Positions 25,272-35,090 of a stretch of DNA of 64,000 bases are shown piece after piece (position 1 is the first letter of the stretch; each line of letters begins with the position of its first letter). The notes beneath the pieces are model-generated. The model made no database searches, was not told the origin of the DNA, and saw only the letters and a program-made list of their open reading frames with translations. This DNA comes from Salinigranum rubrum (GTDB lineage Archaea > Halobacteriota > Halobacteria > Halobacteriales > Haloferacaceae): NCBI RefSeq assembly GCF_002906575.1, contig NZ_CP026311.1, positions 1 to 64,000 of the forward strand. The letters run 5' to 3'. The translations under genes were made by a program, and so were the position numbers.

Positions 25272-26498
25272 ATGGTTGATAATCTAATTCTCACTGTGAA
25301 GGATGTCGTTGAAGATGGAAACGAACTGGTAGTCGCATTTGGCAATCAGAACACAATTCTAGTGTACAATGACACGGGGGAAGATCCATCTCCCGGAGCA
25401 ACGGTGCGGCTTGATGAAGAACAGATCAATGCGGTGGAGGTGATCCAACCAGATGGATCTGATTCAGGAAACTTAGTCGGAGTCGTCAAGCGAGTATCTT
25501 CTGAGAAAATAATTGTTCAGACAGAGAATACACATCTCAGCGTGTTCTATCCCGATGAATTGGATCTACGTGTTGAGGACACTATTGAATTGGATTCTAC
25601 TTCTGGAAGAGTGCTGGGTAAGATTGAGGATATTGACCCACCAACATTTGATTCTTCGAGCGAATCTTCCGATTTAAGTCGCTACCGAACAGAGAATCCG
25701 GACAATTCTTTCGACGATATTGGTGGGTTAGAAACCATCAAGGAACGAGTTAAAGAGGTAGTCGAATTGCCATTAAGCAAAAGCGACGAGTTTAGCGAGA
25801 TCGGAGCAGATCCTCCAACCGGTGTTCTATTCCACGGACCACCAGGAACAGGTAAGACGCTGTTCGCAAGGGCTGTTGCTGATAGTCTAGAAGACGGAAC
25901 GTTCTATAATATAAATGGTCCTGAAGTGCTTAGCAGATGGTATGGAGAAAGTGAACGAGAAATTCGGCGGATCTTTGAGGATGCTAGTCAGAGAGACGGG
26001 CCATCAATAATATTCATTGACGAAATAGAAAGCATTGCCTCTTCGCGGGAAGGGTCAAGAGAGGTCAACCGTCGAATTGTAACTCAACTGTTGACGGTGA
26101 TGGATGGGTTCGATGAATTCGAAGATGTGATTGTTATCGCTGCGACAAACCGTCCGGAGGATATTGATCAAGCATTACGCCGTCCGGGTAGGTTCGACCG
26201 TGAAGTAGAATTCCCTTCTGAGTTACCAATGGAGGACCGAGTTGATATATTGGAAACCGTCTCAGAACAGGAGGAAATGAATGTCGCAGATTCCGTCGAC
26301 TTCACCGGAATTGCAGAGGAGACCGAAGAATGGACCGGTGCTGAATTAAAGCGACTGTTGAATGATGCAGCAGTTTCGGGTGTAAAGGACAGCCGAACAA
26401 CGATTATACCGGAAGATTTGGCACTAGCATTAAGACGGATCGAACGATCACGACGTGGGAAGCAAAATGAATCCGGGGGTAAGGAGAACAATGCCTGA
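25272..26498 (+). CDS. Cdc48-like single-module AAA+ ATPase
   Basis: The 408 residues consist of a beta-rich, OB-like N-terminal part (1-125) and one AAA module: DIGGLETIKERVKEVVELPL, Walker A GPPGTGKT at 189-196, Walker B IIFIDEIES, ATNRPEDIDQALRRPGRFDR, and the C-terminal four-helix lid. It looks like one half of Cdc48/VAT or a proteasome-activating nucleotidase lacking the coiled coil, so it probably unfolds proteins. Codon use is noticeably more AT-rich than in the flanking methylase and DUF499 genes, suggesting separate acquisition. The next gene overlaps its end by 8 nt and very likely forms a functional pair with it. Confidence 0.8.
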   Translation: MVDNLILTVKDVVEDGNELVVAFGNQNTILVYNDTGEDPSPGATVRLDEEQINAVEVIQPDGSDSGNLVGVVKRVSSEKIIVQTENTHLSVFYPDELDLRVEDTIELDSTSGRVLGKIEDIDPPTFDSSSESSDLSRYRTENPDNSFDDIGGLETIKERVKEVVELPLSKSDEFSEIGADPPTGVLFHGPPGTGKTLFARAVADSLEDGTFYNINGPEVLSRWYGESEREIRRIFEDASQRDGPSIIFIDEIESIASSREGSREVNRRIVTQLLTVMDGFDEFEDVIVIAATNRPEDIDQALRRPGRFDREVEFPSELPMEDRVDILETVSEQEEMNVADSVDFTGIAEETEEWTGAELKRLLNDAAVSGVKDSRTTIIPEDLALALRRIERSRRGKQNESGGKENNA

Positions 26499-27741
26499 TA
26501 TGCCAATGTGGGTCCCCTCTTTCCTGACATCAGAGAGCGAAGATGAAGGTGAGTTGCCTCTGCGCGAGTTCATATATCTTGACGAAGTGAGTGTAGTCAG
26601 CTTGTTAGCCTCGTTGACGCGGGAAGTAACAGAGGCTCGCACAGATATTGATATGACAGAGAATCGAAAGCGGTGGAGGTTTCGACTGAAAGCTGCTCTT
26701 TCACATCTCCCGGTTGTTGGGGGCGGAAGTGCGAGTCGTGAGACAGTGAGTGTCGATAGAGATACTGAGGAAGTTGTTCGTCGGTCTCAGATCGAGTCTA
26801 AATTCGATGAATTATATGCTGAAACATCTCCCCATCTCCAGTTGACCGAGAAGGATACTAAGTCAGGAGTCTCCGTATCTAACCTCTCTAAAGGAGGTCT
26901 CTTGGAGGTAGATGTAGAATTTTCTGGTCATGAGTTATTCCACTACTACAAAGCATTCCAATATCTGATTGATGTTGCTGAAGACGCTGAATACGAGTTT
27001 GATAATCAAGAGAAGCAGGCTATCGAGTTGATGGGCTCACTTTTTGGAGATCAAATCCCCGTCGTTGGTGAATTAGAGGATTATGTATTGGTTGACGGTG
27101 CAATTCAAGACAAAGATGAGAATGGAGACAGGGAAGATGCTGAAAGTCTCTGGATTGCTGGTACTCTGGACCCAGAGATGCTTTGGCAAGAGCCTAGCCA
27201 GTTCTTATACGAGGAAAACGAGTTTACAGCGTACGTTAGAGTATCCGAAGCGCAGATTCAGAAGGACTGGGATCCAATTAAGTTGACTCGCGTTATCAAA
27301 AGTATCTCGAAACCGATTGGGAATCAATTGAGTTCCGTTATTGATGCTGCATTTTCACAAGCGAAAGAGGAGTTCGATACTGCCGGGTTAGAAGAAGATG
27401 ATCCCGATGATATCGTAAGGGAACATCACAACCAGTACTTTGATTACATTGAGGAAGATGGGAATCTGAGTCTGTCTTCAGATCGCCGCGAAGAGTTATT
27501 GGTCACCGCATATAGTGAAACAACAATACAACCGGATGAGTCGAATTTTGAACTTGAAACCCGGTTGCTGAGGGAGCTAACTCAAGTGGTGGAGGACGAC
27601 GCAGACGTGAACTTAGACCGTGATACCCTTGCTCAGCGAAGATCCAGAATCATCAATAACGAGGAAGGGGTTGCAGATTCCGACTCAAACACGTCCAATC
27701 GAAATTATCTAGAGGTGAGTTTTGTTGCAGTTTACTGGTGA
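26491..27741 (+). CDS. DUF6414-like partner protein of the AAA ATPase
   Basis: 416 residues from ATG 26491, chosen because a good ribosome-binding site (AAGGAG, 26481-26486) precedes it and it overlaps the AAA stop by 8 nt. The segment REFIYLDEVSVVSLLASLTREVTE near the N-terminus recalls DUF6414, a family of unknown function. The rest is an alpha/beta protein with no catalytic motif I can name. It shares the AT-rich codon use of the AAA gene. Immediately after the stop, another frame (LLQFTGEGDLSDLDQ... up to the stop near 27892) is open for about 55 residues, so a short C-terminal extension may have been cut off. I infer a sensor or effector handled by the ATPase. Confidence 0.6.
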   Translation: MPDMPMWVPSFLTSESEDEGELPLREFIYLDEVSVVSLLASLTREVTEARTDIDMTENRKRWRFRLKAALSHLPVVGGGSASRETVSVDRDTEEVVRRSQIESKFDELYAETSPHLQLTEKDTKSGVSVSNLSKGGLLEVDVEFSGHELFHYYKAFQYLIDVAEDAEYEFDNQEKQAIELMGSLFGDQIPVVGELEDYVLVDGAIQDKDENGDREDAESLWIAGTLDPEMLWQEPSQFLYEENEFTAYVRVSEAQIQKDWDPIKLTRVIKSISKPIGNQLSSVIDAAFSQAKEEFDTAGLEEDDPDDIVREHHNQYFDYIEEDGNLSLSSDRREELLVTAYSETTIQPDESNFELETRLLRELTQVVEDDADVNLDRDTLAQRRSRIINNEEGVADSDSNTSNRNYLEVSFVAVYW

Positions 27742-27903
27742 GGGTGATCTGAGTGATCTTGATCAATCTCCCACAAGGGAGACCTCAGCCAGCACTAATC
27801 GGGGAACCGTCCTGAGGAATATGCTGGATGAGACGGACGGTGACGAAGTCCTCGTCGAAGCCATAATCAGAAACGCTGACACCGACCAGTAGGAGAAGCA
27901 GAA

Positions 27904-29514
27904 CTACTTCTGGAAGCTGATCTCGATCTTTAGGCTCGACGCCTCTTCCGGCATCCGCTCAAACAGGTCCTGTACCTTCGTGTAGTCCTGTTCGGACCGC
28001 AACGTCAAGCTGACCTGCGTCCGCTCGACGTCGGCGGTCCCCTGAAGAGCACCGGGAACACCCTCCCTGTCGGGTAGCATGAAGGTGACGTCGCCGTACT
28101 CGACGCTCCCCGTCTGGTGGTTGTTCCGCCACTTGCTCCGCATCGCGGCAACGTCGTCGCCGTTGTACTCGAAGCGCCACGTATCAGCCTCTGTGTCAGC
28201 CTTCCGGAACGGATACCCAGGCACCCAGTCGGTGGCCTTGTCCGACCCAGTCGTGTTGACGACGTACTCCGGTTCCTCGTCCTTCCCGATGTTCTCCAGC
28301 AAGAACGTCCGTACCATGTACTCGGTGACGCTGTCGTCGAAGCGGTCGGTGACCTTATTGACCGTGAACTGGTCACCCGATTCTAAGTCCTCGATGTACG
28401 CCAGAATCTGGTCACCGATTCGGTCGGAGACCGTTGGGACGATCTTGACTGTTGTCGGCTCCCGGTCGCCGAGCGATCCGAGATACCGACCGCCGGCCTC
28501 CAGTACGTAGTCGTCGACGAGGAACTCGTTGACCGCCTCACGAGCAACCGATTCAGTTTCGTCCGGCGGCAGGAACACCGCTTCGTCCGACCGAACCTCC
28601 CCGATGATCGTGTCGAGATTGGCGTACCCATCGTCGTCGATATGCTTCTCGATACGATCCACGAGGGACGACGCACCGACGACCTCCGCACCGCCGACGT
28701 CGCGGAGCGTCGCGTCGGACTGCGGCTTGTCGAGAATCTCGTTCCCTTTCACGATGACGTACTGGTCCTCACGGGCGAGCCGGCCGATAGCCCGCATCAC
28801 GACGTCGTGGCTGTCGCCGTCGATCCAGATCTCGCCGTCTTCGACGAGTTCCAGTTCGAAGTCGCCGATGTCGAGTGCAGTTGTCCCGCTCCCGAAGCGC
28901 TGGCGGAGCTCCTGCTCAGCGTCATCGACGCCCCACACGTCCACGTCGTCCTGCTGAACGAGTACAGTGTCCAGCGAGCTTCCCGAAAGGTCGTCGCGGA
29001 ACCCGCCGGTGTCACGGGCAAGTACCGGCTTGCCGTCGAGCGCTTCGACGGTCGCGTTCAACACGTCGTTGGCGCTGCCGGGAATCGGGAGCTCCGGGTC
29101 ACGGAGGAACTGCTCGTAGATGTCCTCGACCGAGATTTCCCCACGTCGCTCCAGAAGGTCCTCGGCGATGTCCCAGACGTGCGACTGGAGGTCGAACGGG
29201 TCAGCTGCCGCAGAGTCCGCAATGTTCGAGGCGTCGAGTTCCGCCTCGTCGAGGACGAACACATCGAGATCCATCGGCTCCACTTTCGCCCACTCGTCAT
29301 CGTCCATCAGATTGTCGCCGTCGATCACATCGCCGTACAGGAGTTGAAGCTCTTCACGGAGTTCGTTCTCCTCCTGCTCCATCATACTGCGAATCGAGGT
29401 GCGGATTTCGTCGTCGAGAGACTCGTCGGCGAGTACCTGTCGCGCGCCCTCAATGTACCGCGCCTTGTCGATGTACCGTGTGCCGGACTCGATGGCCTTG
29501 TCCCCGAGGGCTGG
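27904..29514 (-). CDS. DUF499 (COG1483-type) ATPase, C-terminal part, frameshifted
   Basis: This frame continues the DUF499 protein after the break near 29510: LGDKAIESGTRYIDKARYIE, then long helices with acidic linkers and several winged-helix-like repeats down to a final beta-rich domain (VERTQVSLTLRSEQDYTKVQ). The open frame reaches upstream to 29592, but only the part after about 29514 belongs to the protein. Adding one C to the CCC at the junction restores FVQPLGDKAIESG. Together with the N-terminal part the protein would be about 1,070 residues, the usual size for this family. The stop lies 162 bp from the end of the DUF6414-like gene, which converges on it. Confidence 0.75.
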   Translation of the reverse strand, partial: PALGDKAIESGTRYIDKARYIEGARQVLADESLDDEIRTSIRSMMEQEENELREELQLLYGDVIDGDNLMDDDEWAKVEPMDLDVFVLDEAELDASNIADSAAADPFDLQSHVWDIAEDLLERRGEISVEDIYEQFLRDPELPIPGSANDVLNATVEALDGKPVLARDTGGFRDDLSGSSLDTVLVQQDDVDVWGVDDAEQELRQRFGSGTTALDIGDFELELVEDGEIWIDGDSHDVVMRAIGRLAREDQYVIVKGNEILDKPQSDATLRDVGGAEVVGASSLVDRIEKHIDDDGYANLDTIIGEVRSDEAVFLPPDETESVAREAVNEFLVDDYVLEAGGRYLGSLGDREPTTVKIVPTVSDRIGDQILAYIEDLESGDQFTVNKVTDRFDDSVTEYMVRTFLLENIGKDEEPEYVVNTTGSDKATDWVPGYPFRKADTEADTWRFEYNGDDVAAMRSKWRNNHQTGSVEYGDVTFMLPDREGVPGALQGTADVERTQVSLTLRSEQDYTKVQDLFERMPEEASSLKIEISFQK

Positions 29515-31118
29515 ACGAACACGAGTGTATTGCGCCACTCGCGTCCGCGACCGTCGTTCGTGATGACCTTCTTCACCTCGTCCTGGGTCCACTGGCCGTC
29601 CTTCACGACGACCTTCACCTCACGGTCATCCGGAATGTCCCGCATATCGTTCGTCCGGAACCCGACCGGGTGCGCGTTCGAGCCGAAGATATCCGTGATG
29701 AAGTCCGCAATCTCGGCCTTCGCCGACGTCTCCGACACATCCACAGCTGCGTTCCGGATGAGTGCGTTCGGGTTCTGCCGGTCACGGATGGCGTACTTCC
29801 CGTTCAGCTTGTGGAGGTGCCATGCAACGCCGTGCAATCGTTCAAGGTTGAGGACGACGTCGGAAACGAGGTCACCTGTCTGGTAGGCACCCATCACAAT
29901 CTCCGACACCTCCGCACCCTCGCCTTCGCTCGGCTTCAACGAGTAGAGGAGAATCGTGTTCAGGATGCGACGACCGTGGGGCACTTCATCCGTGTCAACA
30001 CGACTTTTGATGTCACCGGTAGCGGCGTTCAGTCGTTCGTAGTTGATTTTCGCCAGTTCGTCCTCGAACTCGATGGCGTCGATGTCGCCGTGTGTGATCA
30101 GGTCCGTCTGATCCTGCATCTGCAAGAGAACCTTCGAGAAGAGGTAGATCATCCCGCGCGTGTTCTGGTTGCCCTCATCGGCGTAGTAGCGTGTCTCAAG
30201 CGCGTCCAGAAGCACAGGATGGAACGGATAGAGATCGTGCATCTCCGACAGCAAGTCGTCGGGGAGATCGACGTGCCCGTCTGCTTGGTCATACGCGTCG
30301 AAGTACCCGTTGACGATCTCGCGGGCCGCACTCTCGTTTACGGAGTCGATCAGGCGGTGGCGCAGGACCTCGCGCTTGTCCACCTGGTTGTTCATGTTGA
30401 CCTCGACCGCCTGTTCCCGATTCAGAATGTCGTGAACCTCAGATCCTTCGCGGAGCACAGAGACGATGGTGTAGAGTTCGAGATCCGAGAGCGCGGTCGA
30501 TTCGAGCAGTGACTGGAGGAATGCCTTGTTTGCGCTCTTTCGATCACCCTGAAGCGTATCAAACCAGTCCTCCAATTCGTCCACGAAGAATGCGACAGTG
30601 GTGTCGCCGACGGCCTCCTGAATCGTCTGCATATCGGGATAGCCGCCCGACTCGAACGTTCCGGGATCGTAATCAAGCGCCTCGAAGAACGGTTCCCAGA
30701 GGTATTCGTACTGCTCGTTCTGCATCGCAACCGTGATCGGCGTCGCCGACTCCGGAAGCGCAGCGTCGAACCCTTCAACCGAATCACTTGCCCACGCACC
30801 CGCGGCGTCGGGATCATCGAAACAGTGGTACAGCGCCACCATCTGGTGAGACTTCCCACTGCCGTACGGGCCATAGAGGATGTGCGTGCCTCGCGGGTCG
30901 TCCCCAGTCAAGGAATCACGAAGAATCGAGAGGGCCTCTCGAAGGCCCTGAGTCATCAGCGTCCGTTCGAAAAAGAGTGCTGCGTCAGACTCGAACTCGT
31001 CGTCGTCATCAACATTGTAGAGTTTTACCTGCCCGTCGATCTGTCCTTCTTCCCGAAGCTCGCGGCTGAGGGTCACCGTGTCTTCGAGCGTATTTGGTAA
31101 GGATCCCGTCTGTGCCAT
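29505..31118 (-). CDS. DUF499 (COG1483-type) ATPase, N-terminal part, frameshifted
   Basis: From ATG 31118 the protein begins AQTGSLPNTLEDTVTLSREL and has a P-loop YGPYGSGKSHQMVALY at about residues 80-95, with FFVDELEDWFD as Walker B. It is the AAA-type ATPase half of DUF499, typically found with a DUF1156 methylase and a helicase. The frame runs formally to 29382, but the last 45 residues (SGTRPSSPAHGTSTRRG...) are out of frame. An upstream in-frame start at 31151 exists but adds a non-conserved extension. The P-loop part is intact, so if the frameshift is a sequencing error the ATPase is functional. Confidence 0.78.
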
Positions 31119-31173
31119 CTTGATACTTAAACAAACTTCAGTGGCACCCAATAAACACTATGGTCCCGCGAAT

Positions 31174-31746
31174 TCAGCGGCTTTGTGAGTCGTCTTCGGA
31201 CATATCGGGAGGAATCGGAGTGTGTGTGCAATTCGGCCGACTGGGGATTGTTACGGGCGTGTCGTAGTTCTCGTTATCATACCGTTCTTTCAATCGGTTA
31301 AGTAACGGGTCAATTTCCCACGTATTGCCAGCTAGTTTCCTGGTACACTCTGACCCTCTGTTTTCGTGTGGTGAATGTGGAATATAGCATTCCGAGTACC
31401 CGAGGTCCTTCAGCTGTAGAAATGTCCCGTGGTTGTAGAAGCGAACAGCTTGCATTCGAATCAAGGCCTCATTCCAATCGCTGCTAAACGTATTATTATC
31501 GTGTGAATGCGGCGATTCGCGCCGTGGAAGCTCCTGTAGAACACGTTCATATGCCTCTTGATATTCAATTTTGCAGTCAAAGAAGTCGATGAGAATATCT
31601 CGTGCAGTTTGTTCTCGGTCACCACCTTCTACCCTCTTTCCATAGATTGGGCGACCAGGAATGATGTCGGCGATCTGCGTTTGAAGGGCATCGTTACTTC
31701 GGATTGCTTCGGGGATTTCTAAGTAGTGACTGGCCCACTGGGTCAT
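31174..31746 (-). CDS. Hypothetical protein, 190 aa, Cys/His-rich C-terminus
   Basis: Not firmly recognised. The C-terminal part (HSPHENRGSECTRKLAGN ... RPNCTHTPIPP) is arranged like the C-terminal domain of phage Mu gpF/SPP1 gp7-type head-morphogenesis proteins, where a Cys-x-x-Leu-x-Gly is followed by a Pro-rich Asn-Cys-x-His. It lies directly upstream of DUF499 on the same strand (55-bp gap), so it may be the first gene of that operon. It could be a defence accessory that borrowed a viral fold. The role is unknown. Confidence 0.45.
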   Translation of the reverse strand: MTQWASHYLEIPEAIRSNDALQTQIADIIPGRPIYGKRVEGGDREQTARDILIDFFDCKIEYQEAYERVLQELPRRESPHSHDNNTFSSDWNEALIRMQAVRFYNHGTFLQLKDLGYSECYIPHSPHENRGSECTRKLAGNTWEIDPLLNRLKERYDNENYDTPVTIPSRPNCTHTPIPPDMSEDDSQSR

Positions 31747-31900
31747 CTTTGATTACCTACCATAATGTTATTTCACACCCACTTAGTGATTCGGTGGGAG
31801 TTCAGCTGCATATTTTCACTTCCGAAATGGAGACACAGCTGCTTGGTTGCTGATTGGTAGTCACAAAACGTATTTCACGCACACCTGCTTCTACGAACAT

Positions 31901-33655
31901 ATGAGCGGGTACGACCTCGTCGATATCGAGGTCACACACGAATCTGCTGACGATCTTCTGGATTCGCTGTCTGAGGACGGTACTGATGGGAGTCATCTGC
32001 AGAGTATCCAAGCAGTCCGTCTGCAAGCAGGCCAGCCGGATTCAGAACTCCGGTCACTGAAAGAGTTGGACGAGAATGCCGTCAAACTTCTCGAACATCA
32101 AGTGGATGCAGCCTACCGGGCTCTCTTCGAGATGGACGGAAAAGCACTCCTAGCTGACGAGGTCGGCCTCGGGAAGACTATCGAGGTCGGAATGATTCTC
32201 AAAGAGATGCACTTCCGTGAAACGGACGAATCCGTCCTTATCCTCACTCCCGCACAGCTGGCCAAACAGTGGCAGGCTGAACTCCGAGAGAAATTCGGTC
32301 TTGACTTCGTCTGCAACTACGACGACGAATTCGAGGACTTCGACGCCCACGATTACATCATTGCGAGCATCGACACTGCGAAGAGCGAGCGACATCGTCA
32401 GACGGTTCTTGATCGGAACTGGGACGTTCTGGTACTTGACGAGGCCCACTATGTCAAAAACGAAGAGACGGACCGTTACGACCTGATTGACCGGCTTTCC
32501 TACAACTATGCGTTCTTCCTGACGGCGACGCCGATTCAGAACGAACTGACTGACCTGTACAACGTCGTCTCGCTACTCCGCCCTGGGCTGTTCGGTACGC
32601 GTGACGTCTTCCATCACTACTTCGTCAACAGCAATCAGGAGACGCTGGTGAATCGAGACGAACTACAGGATCGGCTGAACAAGGTTATGATCCGAAACCG
32701 ACGGGAAGACACGGATATCGACTTCACAGACCGGACAATCGACACACGGACGTTCGATCCAACCCCAAAGGAACGCGAACTCTATCAGGCAGTCTCAGAC
32801 TACGTCAAAGGGGCGTACAGTCAGGACCAGGGTCAAAAGCTCGTACTGATGCTCCTTCAGAAGGAGGTCGTCAGCAGCCCGGTCGCACTCAAGAAGACCA
32901 TCGAGAAGCGACTCTACGACCAGTCGGAGCTCACGCACGCGGACGAACTGGAGTCGATCTTAGATCTGATCGATGAGATCGATACCGTGACTAAACAGGA
33001 ACGACTCTTGGATATCGTCGAAGAAGCCCGCGACAACGTCGAGATGGGGAGAGTCATCGTCTTCACCCAGTTCCGAGCAACCCAACAGCAGATCCTCGAC
33101 AGGCTCGCCTCGGAGGGATACACAGTACACGCGTTCCACGGCGGGCACACAAGCAGCGAGAAGGAGCAAATTGTCGAGGACTTCGAAGAAGAAGGCGGAA
33201 TCCTCGTCTCAACCGACGCCATGAGTGAAGGCCGTAACCTACAGTTTTGCAATATATTAGTTAATTTAGACTTGCCGTGGAATCCGATGCGTGTTGAACA
33301 ACGTATCGGACGTGTACACCGGATCGGCCAGAAGCGAGACGTATTCATCTTCAATATGGCGTTGAAAGATACGGTCGAAGAGTACGTACTGGAGCGGTTG
33401 TACCACAAGATTGATCTCTTCCAGCAGAGCGTCGGAGAACTGAGCTCAATCTTGAGCCGCTTGGAAGAGTCGGGGACAAGCTTCGAAGACGAGATCTTCG
33501 AACGGTTGGTGGCCGCTGATTCCGAAGTCGATCTTGAGAACGACTTCGATGCGATGGCAGTTGACCTCCAGGAACAGCGCGAACTCGCCGACAAACTTGA
33601 GGAGTTCAATAGCGGCGTGTTCGAAGGATTCGACCTGGGGGAGAGCGATGACTGA
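31901..33655 (+). CDS. SNF2-family helicase
   Basis: 584 residues from ATG 31901. Helicase motifs are in order: DEVGLGKT (residues 86-93), DEAH (180-183, VLDEAHYVKN), TATPIQNELTDLYN, then FTQFRATQQQIL, STDAMSEGRNLQ and the final QRIGRVHRIGQ. This is a Swi2/Snf2 double-stranded DNA translocase of the RapA/HepA-like bacterial-archaeal group. Such translocases serve as the DNA-scanning motor in defence cassettes with DUF1156 and DUF499. It diverges from the DUF499 operon and overlaps the next gene by 8 nt. The protein is complete. Confidence 0.88.
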   Translation: MSGYDLVDIEVTHESADDLLDSLSEDGTDGSHLQSIQAVRLQAGQPDSELRSLKELDENAVKLLEHQVDAAYRALFEMDGKALLADEVGLGKTIEVGMILKEMHFRETDESVLILTPAQLAKQWQAELREKFGLDFVCNYDDEFEDFDAHDYIIASIDTAKSERHRQTVLDRNWDVLVLDEAHYVKNEETDRYDLIDRLSYNYAFFLTATPIQNELTDLYNVVSLLRPGLFGTRDVFHHYFVNSNQETLVNRDELQDRLNKVMIRNRREDTDIDFTDRTIDTRTFDPTPKERELYQAVSDYVKGAYSQDQGQKLVLMLLQKEVVSSPVALKKTIEKRLYDQSELTHADELESILDLIDEIDTVTKQERLLDIVEEARDNVEMGRVIVFTQFRATQQQILDRLASEGYTVHAFHGGHTSSEKEQIVEDFEEEGGILVSTDAMSEGRNLQFCNILVNLDLPWNPMRVEQRIGRVHRIGQKRDVFIFNMALKDTVEEYVLERLYHKIDLFQQSVGELSSILSRLEESGTSFEDEIFERLVAADSEVDLENDFDAMAVDLQEQRELADKLEEFNSGVFEGFDLGESDD

Positions 33656-34811
33656 CGCTTCGATTTCTGTCACGCAATCTGTGGTAGAGCAATTCACAGA
33701 ACAGTATCTCCAATCTATCGGCTGTTCCATCGAGCAAAGTGACGATCACTGGCTGGTGTCGGTACCCAATGACATAGACACCGAGATCACCAACGGGAGA
33801 CACACGCTCATCCGGGGGGAGGGTACTCCAGACGATGACGATGATAGAACGAAACGGCTGCATCCGGAGAGTGCGTTCTTTCAACAGCTACTACGTGAGG
33901 CGGGTGAACGATCGCCGTCTGGCAAGCTGTCGATAGAGAGTGAATCTGACATCGAGAGTCCGGAATGGATCCAAAACAGCTCTGTCGAGGTACAGAGCGC
34001 ACAGTTCACTCCGTATTACGACCGCACAGCCATCGTGGTTCTCTTTCGTGTCGGTATCGAGACCGTCAGTGAATACCAGCAAGAGCTTCTCCGCGCCGTT
34101 GCTGTAGACACGCGGTCAGAGGAGAGCCTTCCTAAACTGGCGGAGACATTCCTCGCCACCACCACAGTAGAGAGCGAGAGGACCTCTGATGGCGATGTAC
34201 AGCTGACCAAGACAGATGTGCGGCCTCTCCTCGAAACAGCCCGGGAACAGTTGCTGGAAAGCGTACAGGGGCAGCTCGACGACATTCATCGAGAAGCCTC
34301 GCGTGCGGCAGATTCAGAAGTTGAAGAGTACCGTCAGATGCAACAACAGCGTATCCAGGAGCTACAGGAAGAACACTCGAACCTGTCGTCGAAAATCAAC
34401 GAACTGAGTGAGAAGATCAACACAGGAGACGAGGATTCACGCGTCCAAGCGTTGCGAGAACGGAAAGAACTCAAATCGGAGTACGAGGAACTCGACGAGA
34501 CGCTCAACGAATTACAGGAGCGCCGTGACAGTGGATTTCCCAATCGACAACGAGAAATCCGAGAGCGGCACTCACTCGACGTGCAGGTCACACCACTTAC
34601 TCTGACGGAAGTTGAGTACGAGCGAGGCGAAATCGATTTCGAACTTATCGACGGTAGCATACATCAAACCGTTACTCTCGGATACGGGAGTGGGATCGGT
34701 GTAGCCGATACTGTTCGATGTTCGTCGTGTGAACGGGAACTCACCGAACGCAACCCGCTTCAAACGATTTCAGATGGACTCAAATGCCAGAGTTGTACCA
34801 AAGAGCGGTGA
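33648..34811 (+). CDS. Coiled-coil zinc-finger partner of the SNF2 helicase
   Basis: 387 residues from ATG 33648, overlapping the helicase stop by 8 nt, so they are co-translated. An N-terminal alpha/beta domain (1-180) is followed by a long coiled coil (about 205-315; LQEEHSNLSSKINELSEKI and similar heptads), a small beta domain and a C-terminal zinc finger (CSSC ... CQSC). I know no named family for it. The architecture suggests a dimeric DNA- or protein-binding adaptor for the helicase. Confidence 0.65.
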   Translation: MTDASISVTQSVVEQFTEQYLQSIGCSIEQSDDHWLVSVPNDIDTEITNGRHTLIRGEGTPDDDDDRTKRLHPESAFFQQLLREAGERSPSGKLSIESESDIESPEWIQNSSVEVQSAQFTPYYDRTAIVVLFRVGIETVSEYQQELLRAVAVDTRSEESLPKLAETFLATTTVESERTSDGDVQLTKTDVRPLLETAREQLLESVQGQLDDIHREASRAADSEVEEYRQMQQQRIQELQEEHSNLSSKINELSEKINTGDEDSRVQALRERKELKSEYEELDETLNELQERRDSGFPNRQREIRERHSLDVQVTPLTLTEVEYERGEIDFELIDGSIHQTVTLGYGSGIGVADTVRCSSCERELTERNPLQTISDGLKCQSCTKER

Positions 34812-34985
34812 TACGGCGACCCCTCGATAGTTCAATAGAGCAAAGCCGCGGAGCGAATAGAGCTAGTACACTGATTCGTCAAGGAAGCCGCTGAACGAGC
34901 TGGATATCCGGAACTGAAGGCAACGCCAGGGCTACCGAAGTGAGAATTTGCTGAAAAGATTCGAAACCTCGACGAAGTGGCGCGG

Positions 34986-35090
34986 TTAGTCTTGGAGTGT
35001 GGCGACTGTTCGGCCCGTTTCCTCGGCTTCTTCGCTGCACGACATATTGTACGTCGCGAGCGCTTCTTCAACCGCCTCATCAAGACTCAT
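34986..35090 (-). CDS. Possible 34-aa small protein
   Basis: MSLDEAVEEALATYNMSCSE... ends at 34986. A TATA-like box (TTTATAC on the minus strand, about 35121-35127) lies about 30 nt before the ATG, the spacing of a leaderless haloarchaeal gene. The N-terminus resembles small antitoxin-type helices, but that is only an impression. The rest of the 34812-35289 gap holds a + strand open frame (about 35140-35343) without start codon that reads like a protein C-terminus and may be a remnant. Confidence 0.35.
   Translation of the reverse strand: MSLDEAVEEALATYNMSCSEEAEETGRTVATLQD

Noticed and set aside
28642-30512. Long + strand open frames opposite the DUF499 gene
   Set aside because: Antisense shadows with RRR/TTSS-type composition; the minus strand carries clear ATPase motifs.
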